A DNA stretch of 34,890 nt from Trichococcus pasteurii (GTDB lineage: Bacteria > Bacillota > Bacilli > Lactobacillales > Aerococcaceae), in contig NZ_FONM01000025.1 of NCBI RefSeq assembly GCF_900112935.1, positions 1 through 34,890 on the forward strand, in the 5' to 3' direction. This document shows, piece after piece, positions 22,865 through 31,318 of the stretch. Numbering within the stretch: position 1 is the stretch's first letter; each line of letters begins with the position of its first letter. Position numbers and translations under genes: made by a program. The notes beneath the pieces were generated by a model. The model was not told where the DNA came from and did no database searches. It worked only from the letters and a program-made list of their open reading frames with translations.

Positions 22865-24967
22865 TTATTTAGGGTCTAATTTCAAAAGCATGGCATTGAT
22901 CGCAACAATAACGGTCGATAAGGACATGAGGACGGCGCCGAAGGCCGGACCCAAGGTAATGCCGATAGGAGCAAGGAGGCCAGCAGCAATTGGAATCGCG
23001 ATAAAATTGTAGCCTGCTCCCCATACCAAGTTTTGTTTCATTTTACGTGTCGTCTTGTTTGCTAACTCGATAAAGGATTCAATATCCCCTGGATCAGACT
23101 GAGTAAGGATAATATCCGCAGAATCCAAAGCTACTTGCGTTCCAGCTCCGATTGCAATACCTACGTCTGCCAAGGCAAGGGAAGGTGCGTCATTGACCCC
23201 GTCTCCCACCATGATAACCGTCTTGTTTTGGTTTTTCATGGACTCGACCAGCTTGTACTTATCTTCCGGAGATTGATTGGCTTGGTATTGAATACCTAGA
23301 ACTTCTGCAACTCCTTGTGCAGCTTCCTCGTTATCACCAGTAGCCATGAGTGGTTCAATTCCGTATTTTTTCAGCACCTCGATCAAGTTTCTGCTGGTTT
23401 CTTTCAGTTCATCTCCCAATGCGACAGCGCCGATTGCTTCATTATTTTCTACAAGGATACTTAAAGTAGCGCCTTTCGGAATATCCATACGCAATGCTTT
23501 TCCGTATGCCTTTTGGCTGATTAATTGATAGTGGTGGCCGTTCGCCTCCCCTTCTATTCCTGCTCCCGAAACGATTTCAATGGAGTCAAAGGAAACTGAC
23601 TTAATGCCTTTCGCTTCAGCGTGGTTCACAATCGATTGGGCAATCGGGTGACTGGAGCCCGCCTCTATACCCGCCAACAAGCCTGTAATTTCTTCTTCAG
23701 AATATTTATCACTCAAAACAGTGACGTCCAACACTTTAAATTCACCAGTTGTTAAAGTACCTGTTTTATCCAATACCATAACATCCGCTTTAGTAGTTAA
23801 TTCCAAAGCTTCTCTATTTTTAACCAGTAATCCTCGGCTTGCACCCAAACTAGTACTACGTGATACTACCAAGGGAATAGCAAGACCCAAAGCGTGTGGG
23901 CAGGCAATAACTAACGTAGTCACAGTAAAGATAACGGCTGTAGGCAGATCCGCAATGATCGTCCAGATTAGTAGGGCGATTAAAGCTACTACAACCGCAA
24001 TGTAGAACAACCAGCCAGCTACTTTGTGAGCCACATTCTCTGCTCGAGAAGGTTGGCTTTGTGCTTGGCTAATTAATGATTGTACTTGTGAGATAAAGGA
24101 CTTATCCCCTGTTTCTGTTACTTCTACATATAGGACACCACTACCATTTGTTGATCCACCAATGACTTGATCTTTAACATTCTTTTCGATTGGCTTAGAT
24201 TCACCTGTTAAGAGGGCCTCGTTTACACGGGATTCTCCGCGAATAATGATACCATCAGCTGGAACATTTTCTCCTGCTTGAACACGGATAACATCTCCAA
24301 CCTGAAGTTCAGACACAGGACGAGTCTCAATCGAATCGTCTTCTAAAACAACATGAGCGTCTTTTGGCACTAATTCTGCTAGAGCTTTTTGCGCGTCCCC
24401 TGCTTCACCCAATGCCTTCATTTCAATCCAGTGTCCTAATAACATGATTAAAAGTAACGTTGCAAACTCAAAGAAGAAGTCCATAACATGTTCTCCGGTC
24501 ACATATCGAGCGGCCACTGCGTAAACACTATAGGCATAAGAAACCGTTATTCCCAAAGTAATCAAGGACATCATGCCTGGAGTTTTTAAATTAAACTCAT
24601 CTTTCGCACCCATGTAGAATGGTTTTCCGCCATAAATGTATAGAATTGTTGCCAATACAGCTGCTACAACGTCTGCATAAGGAAAGATAATTTGGAAAGG
24701 CAACTGAATATCCATCAAAGGAGTAATGAGTAAGATTGCAATTCCTAATGGGAGTGACTTCAAGAAAATCTCCTTAAAGCTACCGTGATGGTGGTGGGCA
24801 TGCCCTCCCATTGCGCCATGATCCATTTCACTGTGATCCATCGCACTATGATCCATCTTGCTGTGATCCATCTTGCTGTGATCCATCTGACTATGGTCCA
24901 TCGCACTATGGTCCATCTTGCTGTGGTCCGTTGGTTTATTCGAACCGTTCTGTTGCTTGTTGTTCAT
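22865..24967 (-). CDS. copB: CopB-type copper/silver-exporting P1B ATPase
   Basis: The 700-residue ATPase is of the CopB class. The cytoplasmic N-terminus has eight repeats of a five-residue unit (MDHS plus one variable residue, about residues 14-53) and then HAHHHHG, replacing the usual CXXC domain. The membrane site is Cys356-Pro-His358 (ACPHALGLAIP), typical of CopB rather than CopA. TGES, DKTGTLT, HPIA and GDGVNDAPS are all present. It exports Cu and Ag. It is the last gene of the copY-copA-HMA-copZ-copB run, 140 nt after copZ with an inverted repeat in the gap. AGGAGGA precedes the ATG. Confidence 0.95.
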   Translation of the reverse strand: MNNKQQNGSNKPTDHSKMDHSAMDHSQMDHSKMDHSKMDHSAMDHSEMDHGAMGGHAHHHHGSFKEIFLKSLPLGIAILLITPLMDIQLPFQIIFPYADVVAAVLATILYIYGGKPFYMGAKDEFNLKTPGMMSLITLGITVSYAYSVYAVAARYVTGEHVMDFFFEFATLLLIMLLGHWIEMKALGEAGDAQKALAELVPKDAHVVLEDDSIETRPVSELQVGDVIRVQAGENVPADGIIIRGESRVNEALLTGESKPIEKNVKDQVIGGSTNGSGVLYVEVTETGDKSFISQVQSLISQAQSQPSRAENVAHKVAGWLFYIAVVVALIALLIWTIIADLPTAVIFTVTTLVIACPHALGLAIPLVVSRSTSLGASRGLLVKNREALELTTKADVMVLDKTGTLTTGEFKVLDVTVLSDKYSEEEITGLLAGIEAGSSHPIAQSIVNHAEAKGIKSVSFDSIEIVSGAGIEGEANGHHYQLISQKAYGKALRMDIPKGATLSILVENNEAIGAVALGDELKETSRNLIEVLKKYGIEPLMATGDNEEAAQGVAEVLGIQYQANQSPEDKYKLVESMKNQNKTVIMVGDGVNDAPSLALADVGIAIGAGTQVALDSADIILTQSDPGDIESFIELANKTTRKMKQNLVWGAGYNFIAIPIAAGLLAPIGITLGPAFGAVLMSLSTVIVAINAMLLKLDPK
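24809..24928 (-). repeat. copB: Eight 15-bp tandem repeats coding the CopB His/Met arm
   Basis: Eight in-frame 15-bp units encode DHSKM-like pentapeptides (variable residue K, A, Q, K, K, A, E, A; the last has Gly for Ser). Such in-frame repeats can change number by slippage without breaking the gene, which would vary metal-binding capacity. Confidence 0.9.
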
Positions 24968-25000
24968 AAACTTATCCTCCTCTTACCTCGATTAAAGAAT

Positions 25001-25051
25001 GAGCCTCAGCTGTTCTCCCTGTTTCTTCATGAAGGATAAAAACTGAGGCTC
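25001..25051. promoter_or_regulatory. Inverted repeat in the copZ-copB gap
   Basis: GAGCCTCAG (25001-25009) and CTGAGGCTC (25043-25051) are perfectly complementary, with a smaller palindrome CTTCATGAAG (25025-25034) inside the loop. Without a T tract it is not a normal terminator. It may tune copB expression or mRNA stability. A weak minus-strand promoter (TTGTAA, 16 nt, TATTCA) may lie just upstream. Confidence 0.45.
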
Positions 25052-25107
25052 CCCGGATAGAATCTGAATACAAAAAATTACCTAACTTACAAAATTTTTA
25101 AACTACC

Positions 25108-25311
25108 TTACTCCACTACTGAATACTTTGTGTCCTCTAAAACTGCGACAAATGTTGCTTTATCAATAACAGATCGTGTATTTATAGTAGCTTTTTTGCC
25201 TTTCAAATCAACAGACACTGATTCTACTCCCTTTATGGATTCGAATTTTTCTTTTACTCCCTTGGCGCAACCTTCACATTTCATGCCTTCTACGAATACT
25301 TCTTGTTTCAT
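25108..25311 (-). CDS. copZ: CopZ copper chaperone
   Basis: The 67-residue single HMA-domain protein has Cu(I) site Met10-Lys-Cys12-Glu-Gly-Cys15 and the beta-alpha-beta pattern GVKEKFESIKGVESVSVDLKGKKATI. It carries Cu(I) in the cytoplasm to CopA/CopB and to CopY. The ATG at 25311 lies 9 nt after GAGGA; an earlier in-frame ATG at 25380 has none and would add a lysine/phenylalanine-rich tail foreign to the family. It lies 83 nt after the second HMA gene and before copB, in the copper operon. Confidence 0.93.
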   Translation of the reverse strand: MKQEVFVEGMKCEGCAKGVKEKFESIKGVESVSVDLKGKKATINTRSVIDKATFVAVLEDTKYSVVE

Positions 25312-25394
25312 AAATTTTTCCTCATTTCTTTTTTTTATTATTAAATTTCTCTTTATCCTTTTTTGAAAGAAATGTTTCAACCGTCAGTCAACTA

Positions 25395-25646
25395 TTAATG
25401 AAAACTAAAATGGGGTTGTGTGCAACAGTCGCAATTCTCCGCTTCATTGATCTCCCTTAAAAGATAGGGAATATCGGATAATGCTCCCAGAAACTCATCT
25501 TGCTTCGTTTTATTACCTTGAACGAGTGCAATTTTCTTGCTTTCATCAATAGACACGCTCTCCACTGCAGGGAATTTTTTTGTCTTTTCCGCTATTATGT
25601 TTAAGCATTTGAAACAAGATAAACTTATAGTTAACTCCATCCTCAT
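25395..25646 (-). CDS. Divergent HMA-like protein with Cys-rich tail
   Basis: The 83-residue protein has an HMA-like layout: ELTISLSCFKCLNIIAEKTKKFPAVESVSID with a CFKC site (residues 11-14) in place of the usual MXCXXC, and then IALVQGNK. A C-terminal tail, ENCDCCTQPHFSFH, offers three more cysteines and two histidines. It is likely a second cytoplasmic metal-binding partner for CopA, next to which it lies (16 nt gap). GAGGATGG precedes the first ATG by 5-8 nt. The tail is not usual for CopZ and may form a separate metal site or pass metal to CopY. Confidence 0.72.
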   Translation of the reverse strand: MRMELTISLSCFKCLNIIAEKTKKFPAVESVSIDESKKIALVQGNKTKQDEFLGALSDIPYLLREINEAENCDCCTQPHFSFH

Positions 25647-25662
25647 TCTACCATCCTCAGTT

Positions 25663-28122
25663 TTATTTCATAACAGAAGGTTGAAATCCCTTTAAACGTA
25701 ATGCATTCAACAAAACAGAAATGGAACTGAAACTCATTGCTGCTGCTGCAATAACCGGGCTGAGCAGAGGACCTCCAAATGCATAAACAACACCCATCGC
25801 AAAGGGGATACCAAATATGTTGTACGCGAATGCCCAAAACAAGTTTTCTTTAATGTTTCGGATGGTGGATTTACTCAATTCAACAGCAGTAGGTACGTCC
25901 ATGAGATCACTCCGCATTAAGACGACATCTGCTGATTCTATGGCTACATCCGTACCCGAACCGATTGCAATCCCTACATCTGCCTGGGCAAGAGCTGGAG
26001 CGTCATTGATTCCGTCGCCAACCATCCCTACCTTTTTGCCTTCATCCTGCAACTTCTTCACTTCATTAGCTTTATCTTCTGGTAAGACTTCGCTCAACAC
26101 CCGATCGATGCCCACTTGCTTGGCGATGGCCTCAGCGGTCCGTTTGTTGTCTCCGGTGATCATGGCTACTTCGATTCCCATCTTATGCAGCTTCTTGATG
26201 GCACGTAAGCTGCTCTCTTTTACAGTATCCGCTACCGCAATGATTCCAGCGATTTTACCATCCTTTGCAATGTACATAGGCGTCTTACCTTGGCTTGCTA
26301 ATGCATCGGAGGCAGATGCCAAATTTCCCAGACCAATATGCCTTTCGTCCATCAGCTTCTTGTTTCCGAGCAAGAGGTGTTGGCCATTGATTGTCACTTC
26401 AATCCCATGTCCTGGAATAGCATTAAACGTTTCTGTTTTCAAGAATGCTAGGCCCTTCTCTTCTGCGCTATTCACGATTGCCTCACCAAGTGGGTGCTCC
26501 GAGCCTTTTTCGGCGGAAGCAGAAAGAGTCAGTAATTCCGTTTCGGAAATCCCTTCAGCGGTGATAATATCCGTTACTTTTGGCTTCCCTTCTGTTATCG
26601 TACCCGTTTTGTCGAACACAATGGTGTTCAGCTTATGGGTCGTCTCCAACGCTGTCCCGCTCTTGAATAGCACGCCATGCTCTGCACCTTTTCCTGTCCC
26701 GATCATAATCGCTGTGGGAGTAGCCAGACCAAGCGCGCATGGGCACGCAATCACCAGTACCGAAATGGCTATAGTCAAGGCGAATACACCTGTTTGACCA
26801 GCAAAGTACCACGCTATCGCGGAAAGAATTGCAATCGCAATGACAATCGGAACAAAATACCCGGAAATGATATCAGCCATCTTAGCAATAGGGGCTTTGG
26901 ATCCTTGGGCATCTTCCACTAGCTTGATAATTTGGGACAGCGCAGTGTCTTTTCCCACTTTTGTCGCCTTGTACCGAATCGTCCCATTTTTGTTGATACT
27001 CGCACCAATAATAGCATCTCCCACAGATTTTTCCACGGGGATACTTTCACCTGTGAGCATGGATTCATCTACCGACGTCAATCCTTCGATAACCACGCCA
27101 TCTACCGGCATTTTCCCACCTGGCCTCACAACGATAATGTCGCCAACCACCACTTCATCAATGGAAATCTCTGACTCTTTTCCGTTTCGTACCACCAGTG
27201 CGGTTTTAGGTGCCAATCCCATAAGTTTTTTAATGGCTTCAGAAGTTTTGCCTTTTGTTAAGGTCTCGAGATATTTCCCTAGGACAATTAAAGCTAAAAT
27301 AACGGCTGCCGTTTCATAGTACAGTTCATTGGCATAGGCTACTTCTCCAAGGAAAATCATCACTGTTGCAAATACCCCGTAAAGGAAAGCTGCACTAGTT
27401 CCTAGAGAAATCAGTGAATCCATATTAGGGTGCCCTTTAGACAATGCCTTGAACCCATTGCGATATATTTTACTGTTGACCACAACCACAGGGAGTGTCA
27501 GAACGAGTTGAACGATAGCAAAGGCTTCCGGGTTCATCATCGGGTTAATGAAATCAGGAAGGGGCGCATTTACCAAATGCCCCATTGCGATATAGAGTAA
27601 CGGAGCTGTAAATAGCGCGGATATTAGAAACCTGTTCCAGAGACTCTTGATTTCTTTCTGTTTCTTTTCTTTATCCTGGTCTACCGTATCAGCAGTTGCT
27701 ACTTCTTCATGTGCCTCATAACCTGAATCCATAACCGCCTTTATGATATCGGTAAGGTTCACCATACCCGGATCATACTCCACTACCAGTTTCTCCGTGG
27801 CCAGATTTACGGAGGAAAGATTTACTCCTCGTAGTTTCTGAGTTGCCTTTTCAATCGTCTGGGCGCATGAAGCACATGTCATCCCCTCAATATTGAATGT
27901 TTTCTTAACCGTATTAGAAATTGCAGTGTATCCTGCATCTGCCACTGCTTTTTGAATGTCTGCTTCCGTCAATGCTGAACTGTCAAACTGGATATTCATT
28001 TTTTCGGTTGCGAGATTAACGTTCGCAGTCTTTACTCCTGGTAATTTCTGAGCAGCTTTCTCTACAGTTTGTGCACAGGATGCACAGGTCATGCCGTCTA
28101 TACTGAATACTTTATTCTCCAT
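25663..28122 (-). CDS. copA: CopA-type Cu(I)-exporting P1B ATPase
   Basis: The 819-residue ATPase has two N-terminal HMA domains ([14 protein letters not shown] near residue 10 and [14 protein letters not shown] near residue 85) and eight membrane helices. It also has TGES, the membrane site Cys460-Pro-Cys462 ([17 protein letters not shown]), DKTGTIT, HPLGEA and [23 protein letters not shown] with ALGLATP and an IGSGTD tail marks the Cu(I) class. It exports Cu(I) from the cytoplasm. It is second in the operon, 15 nt after copY. Together with CopB the cell has two copper pumps of different classes. Confidence 0.96.
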   Translation of the reverse strand: MENKVFSIDGMTCASCAQTVEKAAQKLPGVKTANVNLATEKMNIQFDSSALTEADIQKAVADAGYTAISNTVKKTFNIEGMTCASCAQTIEKATQKLRGVNLSSVNLATEKLVVEYDPGMVNLTDIIKAVMDSGYEAHEEVATADTVDQDKEKKQKEIKSLWNRFLISALFTAPLLYIAMGHLVNAPLPDFINPMMNPEAFAIVQLVLTLPVVVVNSKIYRNGFKALSKGHPNMDSLISLGTSAAFLYGVFATVMIFLGEVAYANELYYETAAVILALIVLGKYLETLTKGKTSEAIKKLMGLAPKTALVVRNGKESEISIDEVVVGDIIVVRPGGKMPVDGVVIEGLTSVDESMLTGESIPVEKSVGDAIIGASINKNGTIRYKATKVGKDTALSQIIKLVEDAQGSKAPIAKMADIISGYFVPIVIAIAILSAIAWYFAGQTGVFALTIAISVLVIACPCALGLATPTAIMIGTGKGAEHGVLFKSGTALETTHKLNTIVFDKTGTITEGKPKVTDIITAEGISETELLTLSASAEKGSEHPLGEAIVNSAEEKGLAFLKTETFNAIPGHGIEVTINGQHLLLGNKKLMDERHIGLGNLASASDALASQGKTPMYIAKDGKIAGIIAVADTVKESSLRAIKKLHKMGIEVAMITGDNKRTAEAIAKQVGIDRVLSEVLPEDKANEVKKLQDEGKKVGMVGDGINDAPALAQADVGIAIGSGTDVAIESADVVLMRSDLMDVPTAVELSKSTIRNIKENLFWAFAYNIFGIPFAMGVVYAFGGPLLSPVIAAAAMSFSSISVLLNALRLKGFQPSVMK

Positions 28123-28137
28123 CTTTGCTTTTCCTCC

Positions 28138-28593
28138 CTATTTTCCATGTTGGTGTAGGTTGCACTGACATTGCCTAGGTAGACATCGGCAGCTAACCTC
28201 TTCCACAGCGGAAGTTTTTTTCTTTTCCAAAATCTCTTCCAAGTAGCGGATATCATTAAAGCTCAATATGTTGTCCTTTATTATTTCCCCAATCACATGT
28301 CCTATATCTTTGTTGCAAATACGGTTGAAAATGTCGCCTGTATAGTTTCGGACAGTATCTTCCTCTGCAACACGTGCCGTGTAGATAAACTTTTTCCCCT
28401 CTTGCTCAGTGGATAACGCGCCCTTTTCAACCAAACGACCCAACAGAGTTTTTATGGTGGTTGCCTTCCAATTCATCTTATCTTCCAGGATCGAAATAAC
28501 TTCCTTACTCGTGACATGATGGTTTGCCCAAACAACACGCATGACTTCCCATTCGGCATCAGTTATATGGGGAGTTAACGTTCCTGTCTTCAT
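28138..28593 (-). CDS. copY: CopY copper-responsive repressor
   Basis: The 151-residue BlaI/MecI-type winged-helix repressor begins ITDAEWEVMRVVWANHHVTSKEVI and has LGRLVEKGAL in the wing. The C-terminal sensor has the pattern CXCXXXXCXC at Cys135, Cys137, Cys142 and Cys144, in which Zn supports DNA binding and Cu(I) displaces it. Copper thereby lifts repression. It is the first gene of the operon, so it also represses itself. Two cop boxes lie directly upstream. Confidence 0.95.
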   Translation of the reverse strand: MKTGTLTPHITDAEWEVMRVVWANHHVTSKEVISILEDKMNWKATTIKTLLGRLVEKGALSTEQEGKKFIYTARVAEEDTVRNYTGDIFNRICNKDIGHVIGEIIKDNILSFNDIRYLEEILEKKKTSAVEEVSCRCLPRQCQCNLHQHGK

Positions 28594-28621
28594 TTTTACC
28601 CCTTCTTCCCTGTTATTCGTT

Positions 28622-28662
28622 TACAGACGTAAACGTTTCTATGCTTATAATTTACACTTGTA
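28622..28662 (-). promoter_or_regulatory. CopY operator region (two cop boxes)
   Basis: TACACTTGTA (28653-28662) matches the cop box TACANNTGTA perfectly. TACAGACGTA (28622-28631) matches with one change. A minus-strand TTGACA just upstream (about 28671-28676) is a good -35, placing the perfect box between -35 and -10. Confidence 0.85.
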
Positions 28663-28697
28663 AACATTATTTGTCAAATTTTTTCTTAAAATCATAA

Positions 28698-28748
28698 AAA
28701 ATAGGACAAGACTGAAATCATTGTGCGATTTCAGTCTTGTCCTATTTT
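28698..28748 (-). terminator. Perfect 22-bp terminator after the FTR1 gene
   Basis: The arms 28698-28719 and 28727-28748 are exactly complementary around a 7-nt loop, with T runs on the minus strand. It insulates the copper promoter from the iron permease gene. Confidence 0.9.
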
Positions 28749-28793
28749 AAATTTGCTGCCTATCTATAGATAGTTGCACTGGGATTTATGTTA

Positions 28794-29636
28794 TTACGCG
28801 AGCAAATTTAATTTACTCGCTTCTTTTTTTATTTCCCTGTGCCAAATGTAAAAAAGCGAACCTGTGTAGAGGTATTGCATGATAAATTGAAGAATTTCCG
28901 GTTTGGAATACCATCCGAAGAGGACATACAGAGGCAAGCCGAGCAGTCCTTCTTTATGGTAAAAAATAGTCTCAGAGAGGTCAAAAGCTTTTATGAATAG
29001 CGGACTCTCGCTGGATAACAGGTTCATGGAACCAAGCGCGGATAGCCCTTCATGAATACCGTAACCAAGCAAAAAGCCGGCTTGCAGGATAAGATAGGCC
29101 AAGGTGATATTGAACAGAATCCTCAAATTGACTTTCACTAACGAATGATTGATCAGGACTGCCAACACTAACGCTGCTGTAATCCCCGCAAACAGGGCTA
29201 CGATGGCATACTGTCCGGCAAAAGTGAAGATCGCAACCTCTACGCCCTCACGCGCGACCATGATGAAAGCAACACCGGCAATCCCAAAGGCAGACAGATT
29301 TTGGCTGACGCTGCTTTCCACAGTCGAGACCATGTTTCGGCCGTGCTGAATCATCCAATAGATGAACGTGGTCACCAATGCCAACGCAACGAAGCTTGCT
29401 CCGCTTTCCCATAATTTTGCCACTTGGTCCATTTTGTCGATCGCTTTTGACAGGATGTAAAGAATGCCCCCGATACCAAGCGAAGCAACAATGCCGCTGA
29501 TTGTCCCGTAGTAAACATATTTCCGCAAAGATTCGTTTTTGCTTTTCCTCAGGTATTGAAGAATGATGCTGACGATAAGGAATGCTTCCAAGCCTTCCCT
29601 GAAACCCATGATAAACGCGGGTAGAAATGTATCCAT
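28794..29636 (-). CDS. FTR1/EfeU-type iron permease
   Basis: The 280-residue membrane protein has the two ferric-binding REXXE motifs: Arg13-Glu-Gly-Leu-Glu17 in helix 1 and Arg129-Glu-Gly-Val-Glu133 in helix 4, within about seven helices. FTR1-type proteins import iron across the membrane, in bacteria usually with EfeO and EfeB. Neither partner is found here, so it works alone or with chromosomal partners. In yeast the FTR1 partner is a copper oxidase, which makes the place beside copper genes suggestive but not proof. A Fur-like palindrome overlaps the transcription start. Confidence 0.93.
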   Translation of the reverse strand: MDTFLPAFIMGFREGLEAFLIVSIILQYLRKSKNESLRKYVYYGTISGIVASLGIGGILYILSKAIDKMDQVAKLWESGASFVALALVTTFIYWMIQHGRNMVSTVESSVSQNLSAFGIAGVAFIMVAREGVEVAIFTFAGQYAIVALFAGITAALVLAVLINHSLVKVNLRILFNITLAYLILQAGFLLGYGIHEGLSALGSMNLLSSESPLFIKAFDLSETIFYHKEGLLGLPLYVLFGWYSKPEILQFIMQYLYTGSLFYIWHREIKKEASKLNLLA

Positions 29637-29695
29637 ATTAATTCTCCTTTAAATGTATTAGTTCATACCATCTTCATTTACGGAAAAAATGTAAT

Positions 29696-29747
29696 TGAGA
29701 ACGATTCTCACTTGCATCATTATGAATGCATGTAGTTGACTTGTCAA
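29696..29747 (-). promoter_or_regulatory. Fur-controlled promoter of the FTR1 gene
   Basis: On the minus strand TTGACA (29742-29747), a 17-nt spacer and CATAAT (29719-29724) form the promoter. The palindrome TGAGAACGATTCTCA (29696-29710) just downstream fits a Fur/PerR-type operator, so the gene should be off when iron is sufficient. Confidence 0.75.
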
Positions 29748-30218
29748 TGAGAAAATTCTAATTTAAATATTACCGATGAACAAGGCTACCCTAGCAAGAA
29801 AATGAATCATTAAGCGGGTAAACTATAAAAATAACCTCTACTTCCGAGATTAAAACACAAGAAGTTTCAATGGATTGAACATATTTATCGGAAGCACTTT
29901 ATTCCGAATTTCAGCGAAAATTCAAATTCTTTAAAAATAGTTTTACTGCAAAAAATGTATTTTTCCTACTTCGGACATTATTACCTATTTTTCGGTATAC
30001 TAGCATTTCCGCCCAGATAAATGAGCTGAGGAAAAGTGATTATTGTTCGTTTGATTAATTTGTGTCCGTGCAAAACAAGCTGTGGCAGCTGGGATATCTA
30101 GCGATCACAGAAATAGGTCTTCAGATTACGGCTGTTTAGCATTATTTTCTGATTTTTGAACTATTTATTTCCCAACTAAGAAAGCGTATACTTATTATTA
30201 AAGGGGGATATCATCAAA
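29748..30218. other. Long intergenic region
   Basis: AT-rich sequence without a supported gene. No repeat or hairpin of note is seen apart from the iron promoter at its left border and a GGGGG ribosome-binding site at its right border. Confidence 0.4.
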
Positions 30219-30455
30219 GTGGAACATTATGCGCATGTCGTTGATCAGATTCATTTTAGGATAGATACGATTAAAGCTATTATCAAGGAAACCGAAATCT
30301 ATCTACACAAGCAATTGAACGGCGGTGTACCAATAGAACATTTATCTGAACATTATTCATTGCTGGATACAGAAGAAGGCCGTCTCAGTGGATTGAACGA
30401 AGCACTAAACATACTCCAATCGCAATTATTAAAGTACAAATCCGACCAGCAGTAG
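30219..30455 (+). CDS. Hypothetical 78-residue helical protein
   Basis: The small soluble protein starts at a GTG with AAAGGGGG about 11 nt upstream. The sequence is charged and probably all-helical (VDQIHFRIDTIKAIIKETE, LNEALNILQSQLLKYK), without membrane segments or cysteines. No family is recognised. A terminator shared with the BRCT gene follows. The long spacing to the start and lack of homology cues keep confidence moderate. Confidence 0.55.
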   Translation: MEHYAHVVDQIHFRIDTIKAIIKETEIYLHKQLNGGVPIEHLSEHYSLLDTEEGRLSGLNEALNILQSQLLKYKSDQQ

Positions 30456-30499
30456 CAGCTATCGGATACTCATAGGGACTACCTATCAAAATCTACTAC

Positions 30500-30553
30500 A
30501 AAAAAAATAAGGAACAACGCTGAATAAATCAAGCATTGTTCCTTATTTTTTTT
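30500..30553. terminator. Bidirectional terminator between convergent small genes
   Basis: An A8-led arm (AATAAGGAACAA) pairs with TTGTTCCTTATT followed by a long T run. It serves both the 78-residue gene (plus) and the BRCT gene (minus). Confidence 0.85.
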
Positions 30554-30599
30554 CTTTAAGATATTTAAAACTTCGAAAATTTGAACAAGAGATATTCCT

Positions 30600-30911
30600 C
30601 TATCCATTATTCCCTTTCATAATCCCCACAACTTGATTTAAGTGCAACAGTGCTTTCTCCAGGAATGCCTGCTCGGACAAAACACACACAGAATGACCTT
30701 CTTGTTGTAAAGTTTCCACCTTTTGCATCTTTAGACTTCGTGAGTCCTCCTGGAAGAGATTGGTGTTCGCCTTTCCGACCACAAGAATGGTGGTATCCTT
30801 GGTAACCGCTGCTTGTGGTTTCCCTCCTAAGGCGGATACTAAATCTTGCGCTTGCCTCCGAGAAAACGTATCCAATTTACCTGTAAATACAATTTTTTCG
30901 CCCCGCAACAT
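30600..30911 (-). CDS. Stand-alone BRCT-domain protein
   Basis: The 103-residue protein is essentially one BRCT domain: GEKIVFTGKLDTFSRRQAQDLVSALGGKPQAAVTKDTTILVVG, then KVETLQQEGHSVCVLSEQAFLEKAL. It resembles the C-terminal domain of NAD-dependent DNA ligase LigA but has no ligase domain. Single BRCT proteins occur on plasmids and prophages and may bind DNA ends or ligase. Its neighbours give no pathway. The start at the ATG just before LRGEKIVFTG is natural for the fold. Confidence 0.85.
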   Translation of the reverse strand: MLRGEKIVFTGKLDTFSRRQAQDLVSALGGKPQAAVTKDTTILVVGKANTNLFQEDSRSLKMQKVETLQQEGHSVCVLSEQAFLEKALLHLNQVVGIMKGNNG

Positions 30912-31318
30912 AGTATCACCTGCCTTTCCCCTCAGCTGGAAGAGTTCTTTTCTCTATTTTACCCTTCTCGAAAGACTTTTATCAAGAACGATTAGCGAAC
31001 GTGTATTCTTTTTGCAGAAAAAGGCCTTATATTGCTCTCAACCTAACCTTAGACCCCTTTTTACTTTAAAGTGGGTGGGAAAATAAAGGGTTTTAAGACA
31101 CTTTCAGATTGAAGAATGGACGACTCCCATTCAAATCTACTAAATTTAGCGACAAATAAAAAATTCCTCGAGTATAATCGAAAAAACAAACAAATAAATA
31201 AGTTTTTAGAGTATAATCGAAATATATGCATAAAAATAAAATTATTAGCGTATGCTCGAATAAATATTTGGAAATATGCCATATTTCGTCTGTATCGTAG
31301 GATTTAAGGAGGAACATT
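30912..31318. other. Intergenic region with a 39-bp periodic array
   Basis: No gene is supported. The minus-strand frames here arise from the repeats themselves. Its main content is the three-unit array at 31170-31286, followed by AAGGAGG for the next gene. Confidence 0.5.
31170..31286 (+). repeat. Three motifs at exact 39-bp spacing upstream of the AAA ATPase
   Basis: GAGTATAATCGAA occurs at 31170-31182 and 31209-31221, and a variant, GCGTATGCTCGAA, at 31248-31260. The period is exactly 39 bp, while the sequence between cores differs apart from A/T richness. Each full copy contains TATAAT. A multi-site operator or a set of promoters for the following gene is likely. Confidence 0.7.

Noticed and set aside
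24785-25039. Plus-strand repetitive His/Ile-rich frame
   Set aside because: It is the antisense of the CopB tandem repeat and has no start signals.
31170-31286. Possible CRISPR array in the 39-bp repeats
   Set aside because: Only a 13-bp core repeats, three times, with one degenerate copy; there are no Cas genes, and the spacers are A/T-rich and partly alike.
31061-31317. Two minus-strand frames with repeated FRLYS-like units
   Set aside because: The peptide repetition comes from the 39-bp DNA repeats. Low complexity and lack of a ribosome-binding site argue against genes.
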